Positions 1 through 9,687 of a DNA stretch of 64,000 nt are shown piece by piece (the first letter of the stretch is position 1; every line of letters begins with the position of its first letter). The stretch covers positions 65,832,068 to 65,896,067 of the forward strand of contig OU015503.1 in assembly GCA_907164885.2 (NCBI GenBank). The letters run 5' to 3'. The notes under the pieces are model-generated. The model saw nothing but the letters and a program-made list of their open reading frames with translations. It was not told where the DNA came from and did not search any database. This DNA comes from Dolomedes plantarius (lineage: Eukaryota > Arthropoda > Arachnida > Araneae > Dolomedidae). Both the position numbers and the translations under genes were made by a program.

Positions 1-344
1 TGTTTTAAATTTTCTGTTGAATCATATAAACATGACAATTCTATGTATTAATACTTAATAAATACTTTTTTAAAATTTTTTTGAGGAATTTTCCCATCAA
101 CTTGAAAGAAAATGAAGTTAATTGGAAGTTAACTTGCGTTTAACTCTTTGTTCCCGTCCCGGCCGATAGATGACTGCACCAGTCTACAAAACAAAATTAA
201 CTGAAAATGAATTCAAATCTGCTTAAAGATGGCTAAAAGTATTAAAATAATGCATTGTCATCGTGTTCTGATCTATTCTAAAAGTTTCAAATGTCTAGCT
301 AGTCGGGAAGTTAGTTAAAAATCGATTGCAAGATTTGTACCAGA

Positions 345-380
<36 letters not shown>

Positions 381-430
381 AACAAACAAACAAACAAGAA
401 AGCGAGTTAATAAAAACATGGTAAAAATTG
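1..430 (+). repeat. Left arm of a large inverted repeat
   Basis: This stretch is the reverse complement, with scattered mismatches, of 3237-3625. Both arms share the GAATCATATAAAC block, a GAGTTAA..TTAACT block, the TCGATTGCAAGATTTGTAC block and, at the inner end, a CA/CAAA microsatellite followed by GTTAATAAAAACATG. The outer end runs to the window edge, so the true terminus and any target duplication cannot be seen. It could be the long TIR of one transposon of about 3.6 kb, or one of two opposed copies of a repeat. Confidence 0.8.
346..397 (+). repeat. (CA)n/(CAAA)n microsatellite
   Basis: A CA dinucleotide run passes into CAAA units. It sits at the inner end of the left inverted-repeat arm; the right arm has a shorter counterpart near 3262-3285. 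Confidence 0.9.
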
Positions 431-616
431 CAATGGCATGCGTTCCTGCGTCAATGAAAGTATCTTACTGACAATACATTTTAACTTGAGAGCTCGTTTT
501 ATACAACTTCTGCATCTTCATTGAGTGCAAAATATATTGTCACTGAACATACCATCCCGGCCGAAAAATCTTGTTGATAGGAAATCAACCCTAATCGATC
601 TTGATATATTGTTTTC

Positions 617-944
617 CTAAAGTCCCCTGGCCGGAAGTTCCAGAACATGTCCTTATAGGCTTCGGGATGAGTAGTGCGGCTCCGGTTTTTAATAGCACCA
701 CGAGGGTCGGAGTCCGACTTAACTCGGTGCTACCACAAATTTGACCGAGTACCCCAAGGGACGACATCTGGGGGGATCGTACCTTCCCCACCCATTGACC
801 TCATAGAAGGACTTTTCGGTCTACGGATTTAACTTTCTCATATCCGGCCTAAACACGAAGGTATTGAACCGCGTTTGTCCGGATTCGATCCGAGCACCCT
901 CAGTACCGAGAGCCGACGCGCTACCGATTGGCTACCTCGGGCCC
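617..944 (-). repeat. tRNA-derived SINE (family 1), full-length-like
   Basis: Read on the - strand, the element starts with a tRNA-like head: a box A-like TAGCCAATCGGTAGCG and a box B-like GGATCGAATCC. The body is shared with 10959-11266, 5420-5637 and 7584-8116: a TAAATCCGTAGACCGAAAGTCC block, a GACGACATCT block and a tail with ACCGGAGCCGC. It is Pol III-type retroposon debris rather than a tRNA gene, because no 3' acceptor strand matches the head. It lies between the arms of the inverted repeat. Confidence 0.8.
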
Positions 945-1240
945 TGATATATTACTAAAATCTTTTAGTGTGATCTCGAAACATTTCACCTTGAGCATGG
1001 TAAAATTATCTTTATTAATATTATTTGAATGCATTGTTAATTTCTTTTGAAATGCATGAAACAAATTATGTGTAATTCTACGTAACTTAAAAAAGACTTA
1101 CCGCATGGAAGCTCAAGATGCTAAGGGCCTGTTCACATAGAATACCTCAGCGTTAGCGTTATTCGTATTGACTTAAACCAATCACAGGCCTTAACAATTT
1201 CGTGGCTAATCGTTTGAAGGTTTGTAACTGGTTAAATATA

Positions 1241-2461
1241 CACTGAAGTGCCACTGAATTAGGGATAGCAAAGCCTATGCAAATTGTGTAGCACTGCGCA
1301 TCATGTATGCGCAAGTGAGGGCGCTGTGGTAACTGCATATATAGCGCGTACTGTGGTTGTTCTGAATTAGTTGTTGGAATTGCCAGTATGAGTAAACTGC
1401 CTGATTTAGACGCCTTCGATCGCGGACAAATAATAGGTACGCGACTCATGGGCCATTCAATTTCCGAAATCGTCAGACAGCTAGGATTTTCAAGGTCGAC
1501 AGTGTCAAGAATATACCAAGAATACATGGATGGTGGAAAAAAAAACTAGCGATCGGGCAAACTGCAAAGGACAATTAGCCTTGACAGTGTGTGGTGAGAG
1601 ACGGCTCAGGCGTATTGTACGTAGCCAGCGAAGCCAAACATTAGCTCAAATTACCACCCAGTTTAATGACGGTGCCAGTCGTACAGTCAGTAAACGGACT
1701 GTGCAACGCTCGCTTCACCGTATGGGTTTCGGGAGCCGTCGACCTACGAGAGTACCATTGCTCTATACTCGCCATCGGGCTGCACGTCTTGCCTGCGCAA
1801 GAGAGCACAGAGATTGGAGTGTAGAGGACTGGAAACGAGTAGCATGGAGTGATGAGTCTCAATTCCGACTACTTAACGCCGACGGGAGGCTGAGAATATG
1901 GCGTCAGGCTCATGAAGCCATGGATCCTGCATGCCTGGCTGGAACTGTACAAGGGCATGGTGGCTCAATCATGGTCTGGGGTGTTTTTTCAAAGCACAGT
2001 TTGGGATCTTTGGTGCGTGTACCAACCTCCCTCAATGCAATTCGGTACGTAGAGTTGCTGGGTGATCACCTCCATCCGTTTATGCTGTTCTGTTATCCGC
2101 ACGGTAATGAAGTTTTCCAGCAAGACAACTGTACCTCTCACAAGTCCCGGTTGGCTACTGGCTGGTTGGATGAGCATTCCTCTGATTTCTCTGTCATGAA
2201 TTGGCCACCTAGAAGCCCAGACTTAAATCCTATTGAGCATCTTTGGGATGTTTTGGAACAAGGCGTGAAAGGCCATCACACAGCACCAAAGAACCTTACT
2301 GAATTATGGACAGCTTTAGCCAATATTTGGCAAGCCATTCCCGTGGAACGTTTCCAGAAACTTGTTGAATCTATGCCTCGTCGTGTGGCAGCCGTTATCA
2401 AGGCCAGAGGAGGCCCAACTCGTTACTAGGTAGGTATCCCTAATTCAGTGGCACTTCAGTG
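1241..2461 (+). mobile_element. Tc1/mariner transposon, DD36E type, with TA target duplication
   Basis: Perfect 27-bp TIRs (1241-1267 and 2435-2461, beginning CACTGAAGTGCCACTG) are flanked by TA at 1239-1240 and 2462-2463. The 1221-bp element encodes a Tc1-type transposase that is broken only once near its start. It lies inside the Harbinger-type MITE at 1125-2512, so it inserted later than the MITE. Perfect TIRs suggest a fairly recent insertion. Confidence 0.93.
1388..2429 (+). pseudogene. Tc1-type transposase (DD36E), single frameshift
   Basis: The first reading segment begins at ATG 1388 (MSKLPDLDAF...) and holds the N-terminal helix-turn-helix, ending in a stop just after a run of nine A residues (about 1535-1543). 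A second frame, open from 1530 to 2429 (299 codons), continues the same protein: second HTH, then the DDE domain. Catalytic residues are visible as D in SDESQF, D in QQDNCTSH and E in SPDLNPIEHLW. Counting codons gives 36 residues between the last two, not the usual 34 of Tc1; this matches the DD36E (Incomer) group. The frameshift is in the A homopolymer and could be a real lesion or an assembly error. The product would cut and paste the element at TA sites. Confidence 0.9.
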
Positions 2462-2517
2462 TATTTCAATACGAGTAATGCTGATGCTGATGGATTCTGT
2501 GTGAACAGTCCCTAACA

Positions 2518-2600
2518 CAGGGATTCCCAGACTTTTCATGCTTGCGGCATTCTTGTTAGAATTTTTTTTTTCAGTTTTTTAAATATTAAATCAAAGTGGA
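2518..2600 (+). repeat. Possible left end of a hAT-type repeat
   Basis: The CAGGGATTCCCAGACTTTT start followed by a TGCTTGCGGCA motif resembles the terminal sequence of hAT MITEs. I found no matching right end before 3236, so this is a fragment or a chance match. The stretch 2600-3236 holds only a short open frame (2895-3077) with no recognisable product. Confidence 0.3.
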
Positions 2601-3236
2601 CTATATATCAAGAACATGTTACAGTTAAGCTCAAATAAATATTTTCCCAATAGCTGATTTTATTCCTTTATTGAAAGAAATAAGTAGCAAACACTAGAAC
2701 AGGATATAATAATCCAGTTTCAAAATTAAGCAATGGGATTTAGCATAGTATTACATTAGAGGACTACGTTGGAAATTGCTCAAAAGAGTTTTGTTTTACT
2801 AATGTGAGACTCTCGATGGATGCGTAGGACACCAATGTTTGATATCAAGCTCAACAGTTGTAGGGGTGATGATAGCTAATTCATCCTCAGGAACGTGTGC
2901 ATCGATTTGTGCCACAATCTGTCGGTCGTGAGAGTCATTGTCTGTTTTTCGGACGAAAAGACGCACCTCAAATTTATGGAAGGACTTTTAGAAAAGAATA
3001 TTTTGTATTTTGTTAGGTATATAAAGATATTTTCAATTTCTTACTTAATAAAGATAAAAAATGTATTTAATAAGTAATATATATGACATGGCTCGAAACA
3101 AGTCCTAATTGTCCGTATATGTTTAGTGCATCTTGATGCAGTCTTGTGTGGTGGCCTGGAGTGAAGACACTTAAACCAAATACTTTATTCTTTAAACTTT
3201 AAACTCCACCAAGGCTCAATCGTCATCATTTCGCCA

Positions 3237-3625
3237 TTTTTTTACATGTTTTTATTAACTTGCTTTTTTGTTTGTTTGTGTGTTTGTCCAGTACAAATCT
3301 TGCAATCGATTTTTAACTCACTTCCTGACTAGCCTGACATTTGAAACTTTTAGAATGGCTCAGAACACGATGACAATGCATTCTTTTGATACTTGTAGCC
3401 ATTTTTAAGCTGAATTGAATTCGTTTTCAATTAATTTTGTTTTGTAGACTGGCGCAGCCATCTATCGGTCGGGACGGGAACGAAAAGTTAAACGCAAATT
3501 AACTTCCAATTAACTTCATTTTCTGTCAAGTTGATGGGATAATTCATCAAAAAAATGTTAAAAAAGTATTTATTAATTCATATAATTGTCAAGTTTATAT
3601 GATTCAACATAAAATTTAAAGACAT
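3237..3625 (-). repeat. Right arm of the large inverted repeat
   Basis: It is the inverse counterpart of 1-430. Its outer end is near ATTCAACATAAAATTTAAA (about 3602-3620). Homology ends before the ATGGTATATAAAAAG that follows. Confidence 0.8.
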
Positions 3626-3879
3626 GGTATATAAAAAGTTCTTTTTATGTTGTAATTATTCTCTTTCTCTCAGCTCGCAACACGTCCTTTCAGCACTGCC
3701 TAATCCCAAGGTCTGCTCTTTACTTTCAAAATCCCCGTAGCGTTAAGATGACTATTATATAAAACATCGCATGATCTACTTACGTAAGTTATCTTGAATC
3801 CGAAGGTGGTTCGATTGGTGCTGCCATCTTAATTTTTCTATTAATTATTTAATTTCAATTAACTCAATTTCTAGTCGTC

Positions 3880-3883
3880 ACAA

Positions 3884-3916
<33 letters not shown>

Positions 3917-3931
3917 ATAAATATATATAAC
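3880..3931 (+). repeat. (CA)n(TA)n microsatellite
   Basis: A CA run passes into TA, in the putative intron upstream of the sushi-domain exon. Confidence 0.9.
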
Positions 3932-4070
3932 AAAATATTACCACCACCCCGCACACCTGTTGGCAATCAGTGCGCTAATCACTGTACGATGTGGGCATTT
4001 TGAAGAATTTTGTTTTAAATTCTGCTTCTTTTCAACTACAGCATAAAAATACAACCGTTTCTCTTTTCAG

Positions 4071-4265
4071 CTTTTATAGATTGTAACTTGTCTCTGAAAT
4101 CAAGCGGAATACTGAACTGTGACACTGGCACCAGCATCACGGCTCCGTCGTGTAATGTGACATGTCACCGTTTCGAAGATCGCCCCGAGGTTCATCGAAA
4201 GTTACAGTGCAGAGTGTATGGTGGATGGAGCAGTAGGTTGCCTTTTTGCGTAACTCGGGCAAGAA
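4071..4265 (+). CDS. Internal exon encoding a sushi/CCP domain (selectin-type)
   Basis: A pyrimidine-rich acceptor (TTTCTCTTTTCAG) precedes 4071, and a strong donor GTATGT follows 4265. Both introns are phase 1, the usual arrangement for exons that carry exactly one sushi domain. The translation shows six cysteines in the selectin-like CCP order: DC..., GILNC, APSC, NVTC, KLQC, and the diagnostic GGWSSRLPFC end. Sushi domains are about 60-residue adhesion or complement-control modules of secreted or membrane proteins; Drosophila furrowed and vertebrate selectins use the six-Cys form. The rest of the gene must lie to the left of the window and downstream; the best downstream partner is 9382-9470. 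The domain call is solid. Gene identity is unknown, and a silent relic is possible. Confidence 0.72.
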
Positions 4266-4540
4266 GTATGTTAGAATGCTTTAGATTTGATTTCTTATTC
4301 AAACTGAAAGCGCGCGCAGTATACTCTCTATATATATATTGCGTTTTAAAAGAAAACAAAACAAAAATATAGAAAATGTCGAATATTTTGATCAAATCTA
4401 GCGCGTAATGCAGCATAGGAAATACACCACTGTGATTCGGTGTAAAATTTTCAATACGGCGAATTTTTTATTTTTGGTAAAATTTTTGTTAAATATTCCT
4501 CGCGAAACAAACTTTAATATATAGATAGATAACTTAAATA

Positions 4541-5331
4541 CAGGGTGGTTATAATTAAAGATCCACTTTAATTATAACCACTTTGAAATGGTCATAAAAG
4601 AAAAAATACTGGACCAAATGTTATCAAACTTGGTAATAGTTTAAAGGGGATTTCTTTTCCGGACAAAAGGTTCAAAATCTCACCACCAGGGGGGAAATGG
4701 CGCTGTATGCAATATTGTTAAACGAAATAAGGGTCGGAATCTAACTTAACCTATTGTTATACGGGTTTAACAATTTGTATACCCTTAAGAAACATTGATC
4801 TAAACAAAATTACCATTTAAAGTGTGCGCATTCCGGAAATCGTTTTCTTACAGATCGCTAATTTGAGAATTTTGAAGCCTGAATTCGGCCCTAAGACATG
4901 AAGATATGGGGCTATGGGGTTATCTCAAAAGCACTGTTTATGGTGATAATATAAAGAATTTGGCGGAATTGAAAGATGCGATACACCGACATGTCCGTAA
5001 CATTCCTCCTGATATGCTAAGAGCTACTGTTGAGAATGCAGTAATGCGATTTAACTTGCTTTCGGAAAATGGTGGACGCCACATTGAACATGCTTTGTAA
5101 CACGTTTCAGAAACGATTCAACACATTTTAAACCGATGTCTTCATGTCTTATTTCGTTTAACAATATCGCATACAGCGCCATTTCCCCCCTGGTGGTGAG
5201 TTTTGAACTTTTTTTTTTTGGTGGAAAAGAAATTCCCACGACCCCCTTTAAACTATTACCACGTTTGATAACGTTTGGTCCAGTAGTTTTCCTTTTATGA
5301 CCAAAGTGAAACTTTAATTATAAGCACCCTG
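4541..5331 (+). mobile_element. TIR transposon deletion derivative (CAGGGTG ends, TA target)
   Basis: Inverted arms of about 190 bp (4541-4730 and 5145-5331) begin CAGGGTGGTTATAATTAAAG and end in its approximate inverse, flanked by TA at 4539-4540 and 5332-5333. Each arm contains the CGCCATTTCCCCC..TGGTGG block. The centre keeps only the C-terminal end of a transposase. Related relics sit at 32207-32766 and 51929-52720. Confidence 0.82.
4906..5100 (+). pseudogene. C-terminal fragment of a mariner-superfamily transposase
   Basis: The 64-residue open frame starts at LWGYLKSTVYGDN and contains NLAELKDAIHRHVRNIPPDM and ends GGRHIEHAL. That is the conserved tail after the last catalytic residue in IS630/Tc1-mariner transposases common in arthropods (WGYLK...LK..I...I..IP..ML...N). 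The catalytic core is missing, so it is non-functional. The residue at 4906 is internal to the old protein, not a true start. Confidence 0.75.
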
Positions 5332-5419
5332 TATTTCCAATTTCCAATGCACCTGGCAGGGCCCGACTAAGCAACTAATGCATTCCAGGATTGAATCCCT
5401 ACCAGTGAATAGCACAACA

Positions 5420-5637
5420 ATTTAGGCAGAGCACCTCCAAGGGACGACATCTAGTGGGCTCATACCTTCTCCCACTCTCTCTGACCTCATAGATGGACTA
5501 TCATAAGTGATCTACAGATTTAACGTGCCCATATCTGACCTAGACACAGAGGTATTTAATGACGTCATCGGGATTCGAACAGAGCACCCCCCCCCCCCAG
5601 TCCCAAGCCCGACGCACTACCACTAGGCTACCTCGGT
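5420..5637 (-). repeat. tRNA-derived SINE (family 1), partial
   Basis: Same body and head as 617-944. The - strand head is near 5637 (CCGAGGTAGCC), box B-like GATTCGAAC is on the complementary strand, and a homopolymeric C run lies at 5587-5598. The tail is truncated. Confidence 0.65.
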
Positions 5638-5995
5638 TCCTTATAGAATGTAAGTTTGCTGACTTCATTTAATCGAAATGTAAGTATCCTATAACATTCG
5701 GGGCTATTTCTGTTTACCCTAATGATTTTAATGCTATTTATATTCAAATTAAACTGGATTATTTTCTTCAAATGAACGAGAAAGCTTTAACTAAGAAAAA
5801 ACATTAATGTGATATGCGAAAGCATTCTAACTTTTTAGTGATGTAGAGTCATTCAGCCTGGATATCTTTAAAAATACGTGTGTGTCCGATCACTTTTGTG
5901 AGACGCTTTCATAAAAAGGCTGGGTAAGGATGAGTTATTAAAGATGGTATATTCAATAGACCTAAAAATTAATTTAATAACATCTAAATAACGCC

Positions 5996-6291
5996 ATCGA
6001 CGCCCGGTGGCGTAGTGGTTAAAAGCGTCAAGCTGCCACGCCAGGGGTCCAGGGTTCGACCCTGCGACTGGGCAAGGTCGACTCAGCCTTTCATCCCTTG
6101 AGTGGGCCGATAAAATGAGGACCAAGCGTGCTTGGGAACTAAACTCTGGGGGGTCCCACGGCAGGTTGACCACCTGACTGAGACATATGCTGTATGGCAC
6201 CCCAAGCCCTCGGTTAAGAAAGCGGAGATGGGCACCGCCGGCCTTGGTCCACAACGGACTGTTGCGCCATGAATTTAGTTTAGTTTTAGTT
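5996..6291 (+). repeat. tRNA-derived SINE (second type)
   Basis: The head GGTGGCGTAGTGGTTAAAAGC (box A TGGCGTAGTGG) and box B GGGTTCGACCCTG give a tRNA-like half. The body has TCAGCCTTTCATCCC and GATAAAATGAGGACCA, motifs that recur in invertebrate tRNA-SINEs. The tail is a TTTAGTT-type repeat ending near 6291. No acceptor stem closes, so this is not a tRNA gene. Confidence 0.75.
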
Positions 6292-6299
6292 AAATGGTG

Positions 6300-6800
6300 C
6301 CCTCATAAAGTTGCAAATAGTGTCTTCAGGAGCAACTAGAAATCAGGAGCCCGGAGGAGAAAGGACAAACAAAAAATAAATTAATAAATAAAAAAAAAGT
6401 TTTTTTAAAACAGAAATCTATTTATTGATATATTGAGAACACCGTATTATCAGTTTCAAGTCTACATTCGCCCTTAGTATCTTGTAAACAGCATTCAATG
6501 TACGGACTAATAGCTGAAAACTTAGTACTGTACTGTTGGAGGAGCAAAGGCGAATAAACAACTCTTTTGATTACTTTACTGCACTGTGCCGCAAGCCAGC
6601 ATGACCTTCAAGTGAGGTATTAAGTCCATATTCTCCCGTTCTATTTCGAGCGCATTCCCAAACTTTAAACGTGATTTCCCAACACCATGAATTTCATATT
6701 CACCCTTTCTAGCCCGAGCTCCCGAAATCGCGGATGACATTTTCCTTTTTTAGCACTTGAAGTAGCCATATTGCTCAAAAGTACAATGATAACATCTAAA
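6300..6800. other. Unassigned stretch with a weak transposase-like trace on the - strand
   Basis: No complete gene is visible. On the - strand, from about 6770 down to 6600, a frame with one shift reads like the start of a basic protein (MATSSAKK..., then EIHGVGKSRLKF...). I cannot assign it to a family; it may be the decayed start of a transposon ORF. Confidence 0.3.
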
Positions 6801-6802
6801 CA

Positions 6803-7580
6803 GGCCCGAGTTAACCTAGTGGTAGCCTGCTGTGATGAGCGAAATGACACGGGGTTTGCGTACGTCAGGAGATTTCGTCCCGTCCTCGGACTCTGACCTA
6901 TCGACTGCAGCCTTGCTAGGTTAGCTGGGCCTTCCTTAGAGGCGATCCAACCCTAGAGGCCTCGGTCCTCGTCATTGGGGTGGTGCCCTATGGCGGTAAG
7001 AGGACATGCTGGCTCACGGTGGTTCCTCAGGGTGGGTTGCACAGTAACAATGAGAATTTTAATTCTGTTGCTGGTTCTGCGTCTGTTCCCTCTCAAAATT
7101 GACCATACCCACTTTAGGCCAGGTCGTCTCCTTGTCCTGTTCTTGTAACGATACCGCCATTTAAGTCCTTCGTCTTGTTGAGCCTTACCTGTTTTGGTCT
7201 TCGTGGCTCTTTTTCTTTTTGGCACCCGCGGAGTAGCTCACCCACATTAATTGCGTCGTCGTTCTTTGGGCACGCTTTTCTTTCCGTTTTCTTCGCCTCC
7301 CGTTTCTTTTTCGCCGTTTACGTCGGGTTGGCTTTTCGTGTGTTTTCTCCACCAGAGAAAGTTGGTGCCAACTTCTCTTCCAAATTAAAGAAATCTTTAC
7401 TATTCCGTCTCTTCTGTGGCCTGCCGATTTGTGCCTCTTGCTGTACGGGGCATGTTCTGTGCGCCTGCCGTGGGGGGAACGCTGGTCTGGGCCGTGTTCG
7501 GAGTGGTCGCCTGCTGGGGTCTCTTTGCACGGGCGGGGTTCATCCCAGTTGGGCCTAGTTGCCATGTCGGGCCCGCCATG
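6803..7580 (-). pseudogene. GC-rich retrotransposon-like remnant with lysine/arginine-rich frames
   Basis: This patch is much richer in G+C than its surroundings. On the - strand, overlapping open frames (7697-7185, 7530-7318, 7225-6953) encode basic, low-complexity protein. One frame crosses a single in-frame stop near 7330 and goes on as CPKNDDAINVGELLRGC. This looks like the ORF1 or gag part of a non-LTR retrotransposon with frameshifts, but I see no reverse transcriptase or zinc knuckle, so the family is unproven. A tRNA-like head (TAACCTAGTGGTAGC) begins near 6806 on the + strand. Confidence 0.35.
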
Positions 7581-7583
7581 TGC

Positions 7584-8116
7584 GTTTTGGTAACCTAGTG
7601 GTAACGCGTCGGCTTTCGGTGCCGAGGTTGCTGGGTTCGAATCCCGGCAAGCCCCACTAAATACCTCCGTGTCTAGTCCGGATATAGGCACGTTCAATCC
7701 GTAGATCGGAAAGTCCCTCTATGAGGTCAGAGGATCCATCCATATGTCGCTTCTGGAAATACTCGGTATAAAAATTGCGGTGGCATCATCCCTAATCGGA
7801 TTCCGACCCTTGTGGTGCCATTCACCCAGATGTCGCTTCTGGGAGTACTCGGTAAAAATTGAGGTGGCATCATCCTAAATCGGATTCCGACACTTGTGGT
7901 GCCATTATAAACCCAGGCCGTTGTGGTGCCATTCACCCAGATGTCGCTTCTGGGGGTACTCGGTAAAAATTGAGGTGGCATCTTCCTAAATCGGATTCCG
8001 ACCCTTGTGGTGCCTATATTGTTTAAATAAACCGGAGCCACATCCCTCGCCCAGCTAGCCTACATGGACCTGGTCTGGAATACTTCGGGCCGGGTGCATT
8101 TGAAACAACAACAAAC
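7584..8116 (+). repeat. tRNA-derived SINE (family 1) with internally triplicated body
   Basis: The + strand head reads TAACCTAGTGGTAACGCG with box B GGGTTCGAATCCC, the best promoter match among the copies. The body then repeats a GGTGGCATC...TGTGGTGCC segment three times, starting at 7779, 7863 and 7974 (periods 84 and 111 bp, the longer one carrying an extra partial copy). It ends in a short CAA-type tail (AACAACAACAAAC). Confidence 0.8.
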
Positions 8117-8135
8117 ATTAAGATATTTTCACATA

Positions 8136-9107
8136 CAGTGATTTCCGCTTATAAGAATCACGTTTGTTATTACTGTTTTTGATTCTTATAAGCGGTTGAT
8201 TCTTATAGCCGAAATTTAGGCTTTTGGACAGGCACACATCTATATATACATATATTAGATAATTTATCATAAAATACTCTTTAATTTACGTTAATTATCT
8301 TTTATTAAAATTATTTTTTATAATTTTTAAAATACAACTTAATTTCTAGACCTATAAGTAGATACACATGATTATAGTAAGAGAAAAAAAATCCAATATT
8401 TGTTACCACATACCTTCTTAACAGTTTTTACATTTCAACTACAGGAAGGGAGCAAGAAAAAGTATTCTATGGTGGTTTGACGTAATGGAGTTTTCAGGAG
8501 GCTGTTTATACCTCTTTCAATACTAATAGTCTCAGACGAAGATTCACCTTCTAGCTTACGTTTCACGGTTTGATAACGTGCAGAATCTACTAATGTCACG
8601 TTTGCCCAAGTGATAGTGGACGTGGACACTTCGCCGAAGATTTATGTGTTTCAGGGTCCAGGAAGCCGCAACCCGGATGTGGGAGGTGAGGGAAAAAAGA
8701 GTCCCTATTTTTGTTTGTCAGTGGAGAAAAGTGAAATCGGACCCGAATGGGTAAAGATGCCCCTGGGTCAAGCTAATAGGACAGTGTTGTGCTAAAGCAT
8801 TTAAGAGGAAACTATTATGTTGTGTCTAACAAAGAAAGGGGTGAATTTTACGACTATATTCCATCCCATCTAATCAATCTTTCTTAAAAAAAAGAAAGAA
8901 CTTCGTGCCTTTTGAGGGTTTAAGTGGCTTTTTTGGAAAAATGAAAGGAAAGCGAAGAGTGTAAACTGATTCTTAAAACCGGTGGATTGATTCTTTAAAG
9001 CGAAAATTTCAACATAGAAATAATACATTTGTTTTTGTTTTCGCGATATTGATTCTTATAAACGGTTGATTCTTATAACCACTGATCACTATAAGCGGTG
9101 GTTACTG
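8136..9107 (-). mobile_element. pogo/Tigger-type non-autonomous element, copy 1
   Basis: The ends are CAGTGATTTCCGCTTATA and the inverse of CAGTAACCACCGCTTATA, flanked by TA at 8134-8135 and 9108-9109. Subterminal TGATTCTTATA blocks repeat at both ends. On the - strand a short frame (8629-8435) ends LRQTTIEYFF..., like the last residues of Tigger transposases (compare KQTTISQYF at 44825), so this is probably an internal deletion derivative. A second copy lies at 39404-40351. Confidence 0.8.
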
Positions 9108-9381
9108 TATTTGCATTTTAATTTCTTTGTATAAAATAGTATAAATCTCAGTAACGCATTCTTAGTGCGCTCTCTTTAGTAGTAATAAAATCGTATTTCC
9201 AACGTTTTCCTAAATAGTCGCTGCGTGTTCAGCTATTGCATACAACTGCAGAAACGAGCGATTCAATGCATTCAGTTCCTGCTAAATATCTCATCTTTTG
9301 TTTTCTTTCAGGCGGACATCTATTAAATTTGCTCACTAATTTATGGAATGCAAAAATTAACAGTTTCCGTTTTTATTTCAG

Positions 9382-9470
9382 ACATGGAGTTAGTTCCAGC
9401 TCCAAGAATTAAACTTCATCCCCTGTCGTATGATCCCTATCTGAGATCAGGAAAGAGTAACAAAGGTTAA
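9382..9470 (+). CDS. Putative terminal exon of the sushi-domain gene
   Basis: The acceptor TTTTTATTTCAG precedes 9382. The exon opens in phase 1, compatible with the donor phase at 4265, and reads 29 codons (MELVPAPRIKLHPLSYDPYL..., ending SNKG) to TAA at 9468-9470. An AATAAA at 9549-9554 lies at the right distance for polyadenylation. The peptide is polar and proline-containing with no membrane segment, so it would be a short C-terminal tail. Another acceptor upstream (9311) is also open in phase 1 and cannot be excluded. No family is recognised. Confidence 0.42.
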
Positions 9471-9548
9471 GACTCGGAAAAAAAAATTATTTTCTTTTCC
9501 TAAAGCGCTGAATGATCGAATCTGGGACTATTGTAAAAGCTTTTTTGA

Positions 9549-9554
9549 AATAAA
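9549..9554 (+). terminator. Polyadenylation signal AATAAA
   Basis: A canonical hexamer 79 bp after the TAA of the putative terminal exon. Confidence 0.4.
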
Positions 9555-9687
9555 CTGATTTTAAAAAACTGTGTGCACAAAATTTGTCTAAATCACTTTA
9601 AAAAAAATCACGCGGTCTTTCAAAAATACCGTTTTTGAGAGCCCTTTTTGCTAGAATCGAATTTCAGACAAAGAAACTCGAGTTTTA

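Larger units (their letters stand above)
1125..2512. mobile_element. PIF/Harbinger-type MITE interrupted by a Tc1 element
   Basis: The ends are GGGCCTGTTCACATAGAAT and the inverse of GGGACTGTTCACACAGAAT. They are flanked by TAA at 1122-1124 and 2513-2515, which is the 3-bp TWA target duplication expected of PIF/Harbinger elements. The second 20-25 bp of each arm (GCGTTAGCGTTATTCGTATTGA and its counterpart) are also inverted. Without the Tc1 at 1241-2461 the MITE is only about 165 bp and non-coding. A second, partial copy in the other orientation lies at 10588-10683. Confidence 0.75.

Noticed and set aside
617..944. tRNA gene (and the similar heads at 5996, 7584, 22328, 43134, 55633)
   Set aside because: Box A and box B are present, but acceptor stems do not close and each head is followed by a shared non-tRNA body, so they are SINEs.
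9311..9470. Alternative last exon of the sushi gene starting at 9312
   Set aside because: Open in phase but with a lower-quality peptide and a weaker match to an exon; the acceptor at 9381 is preferred, though not proven.
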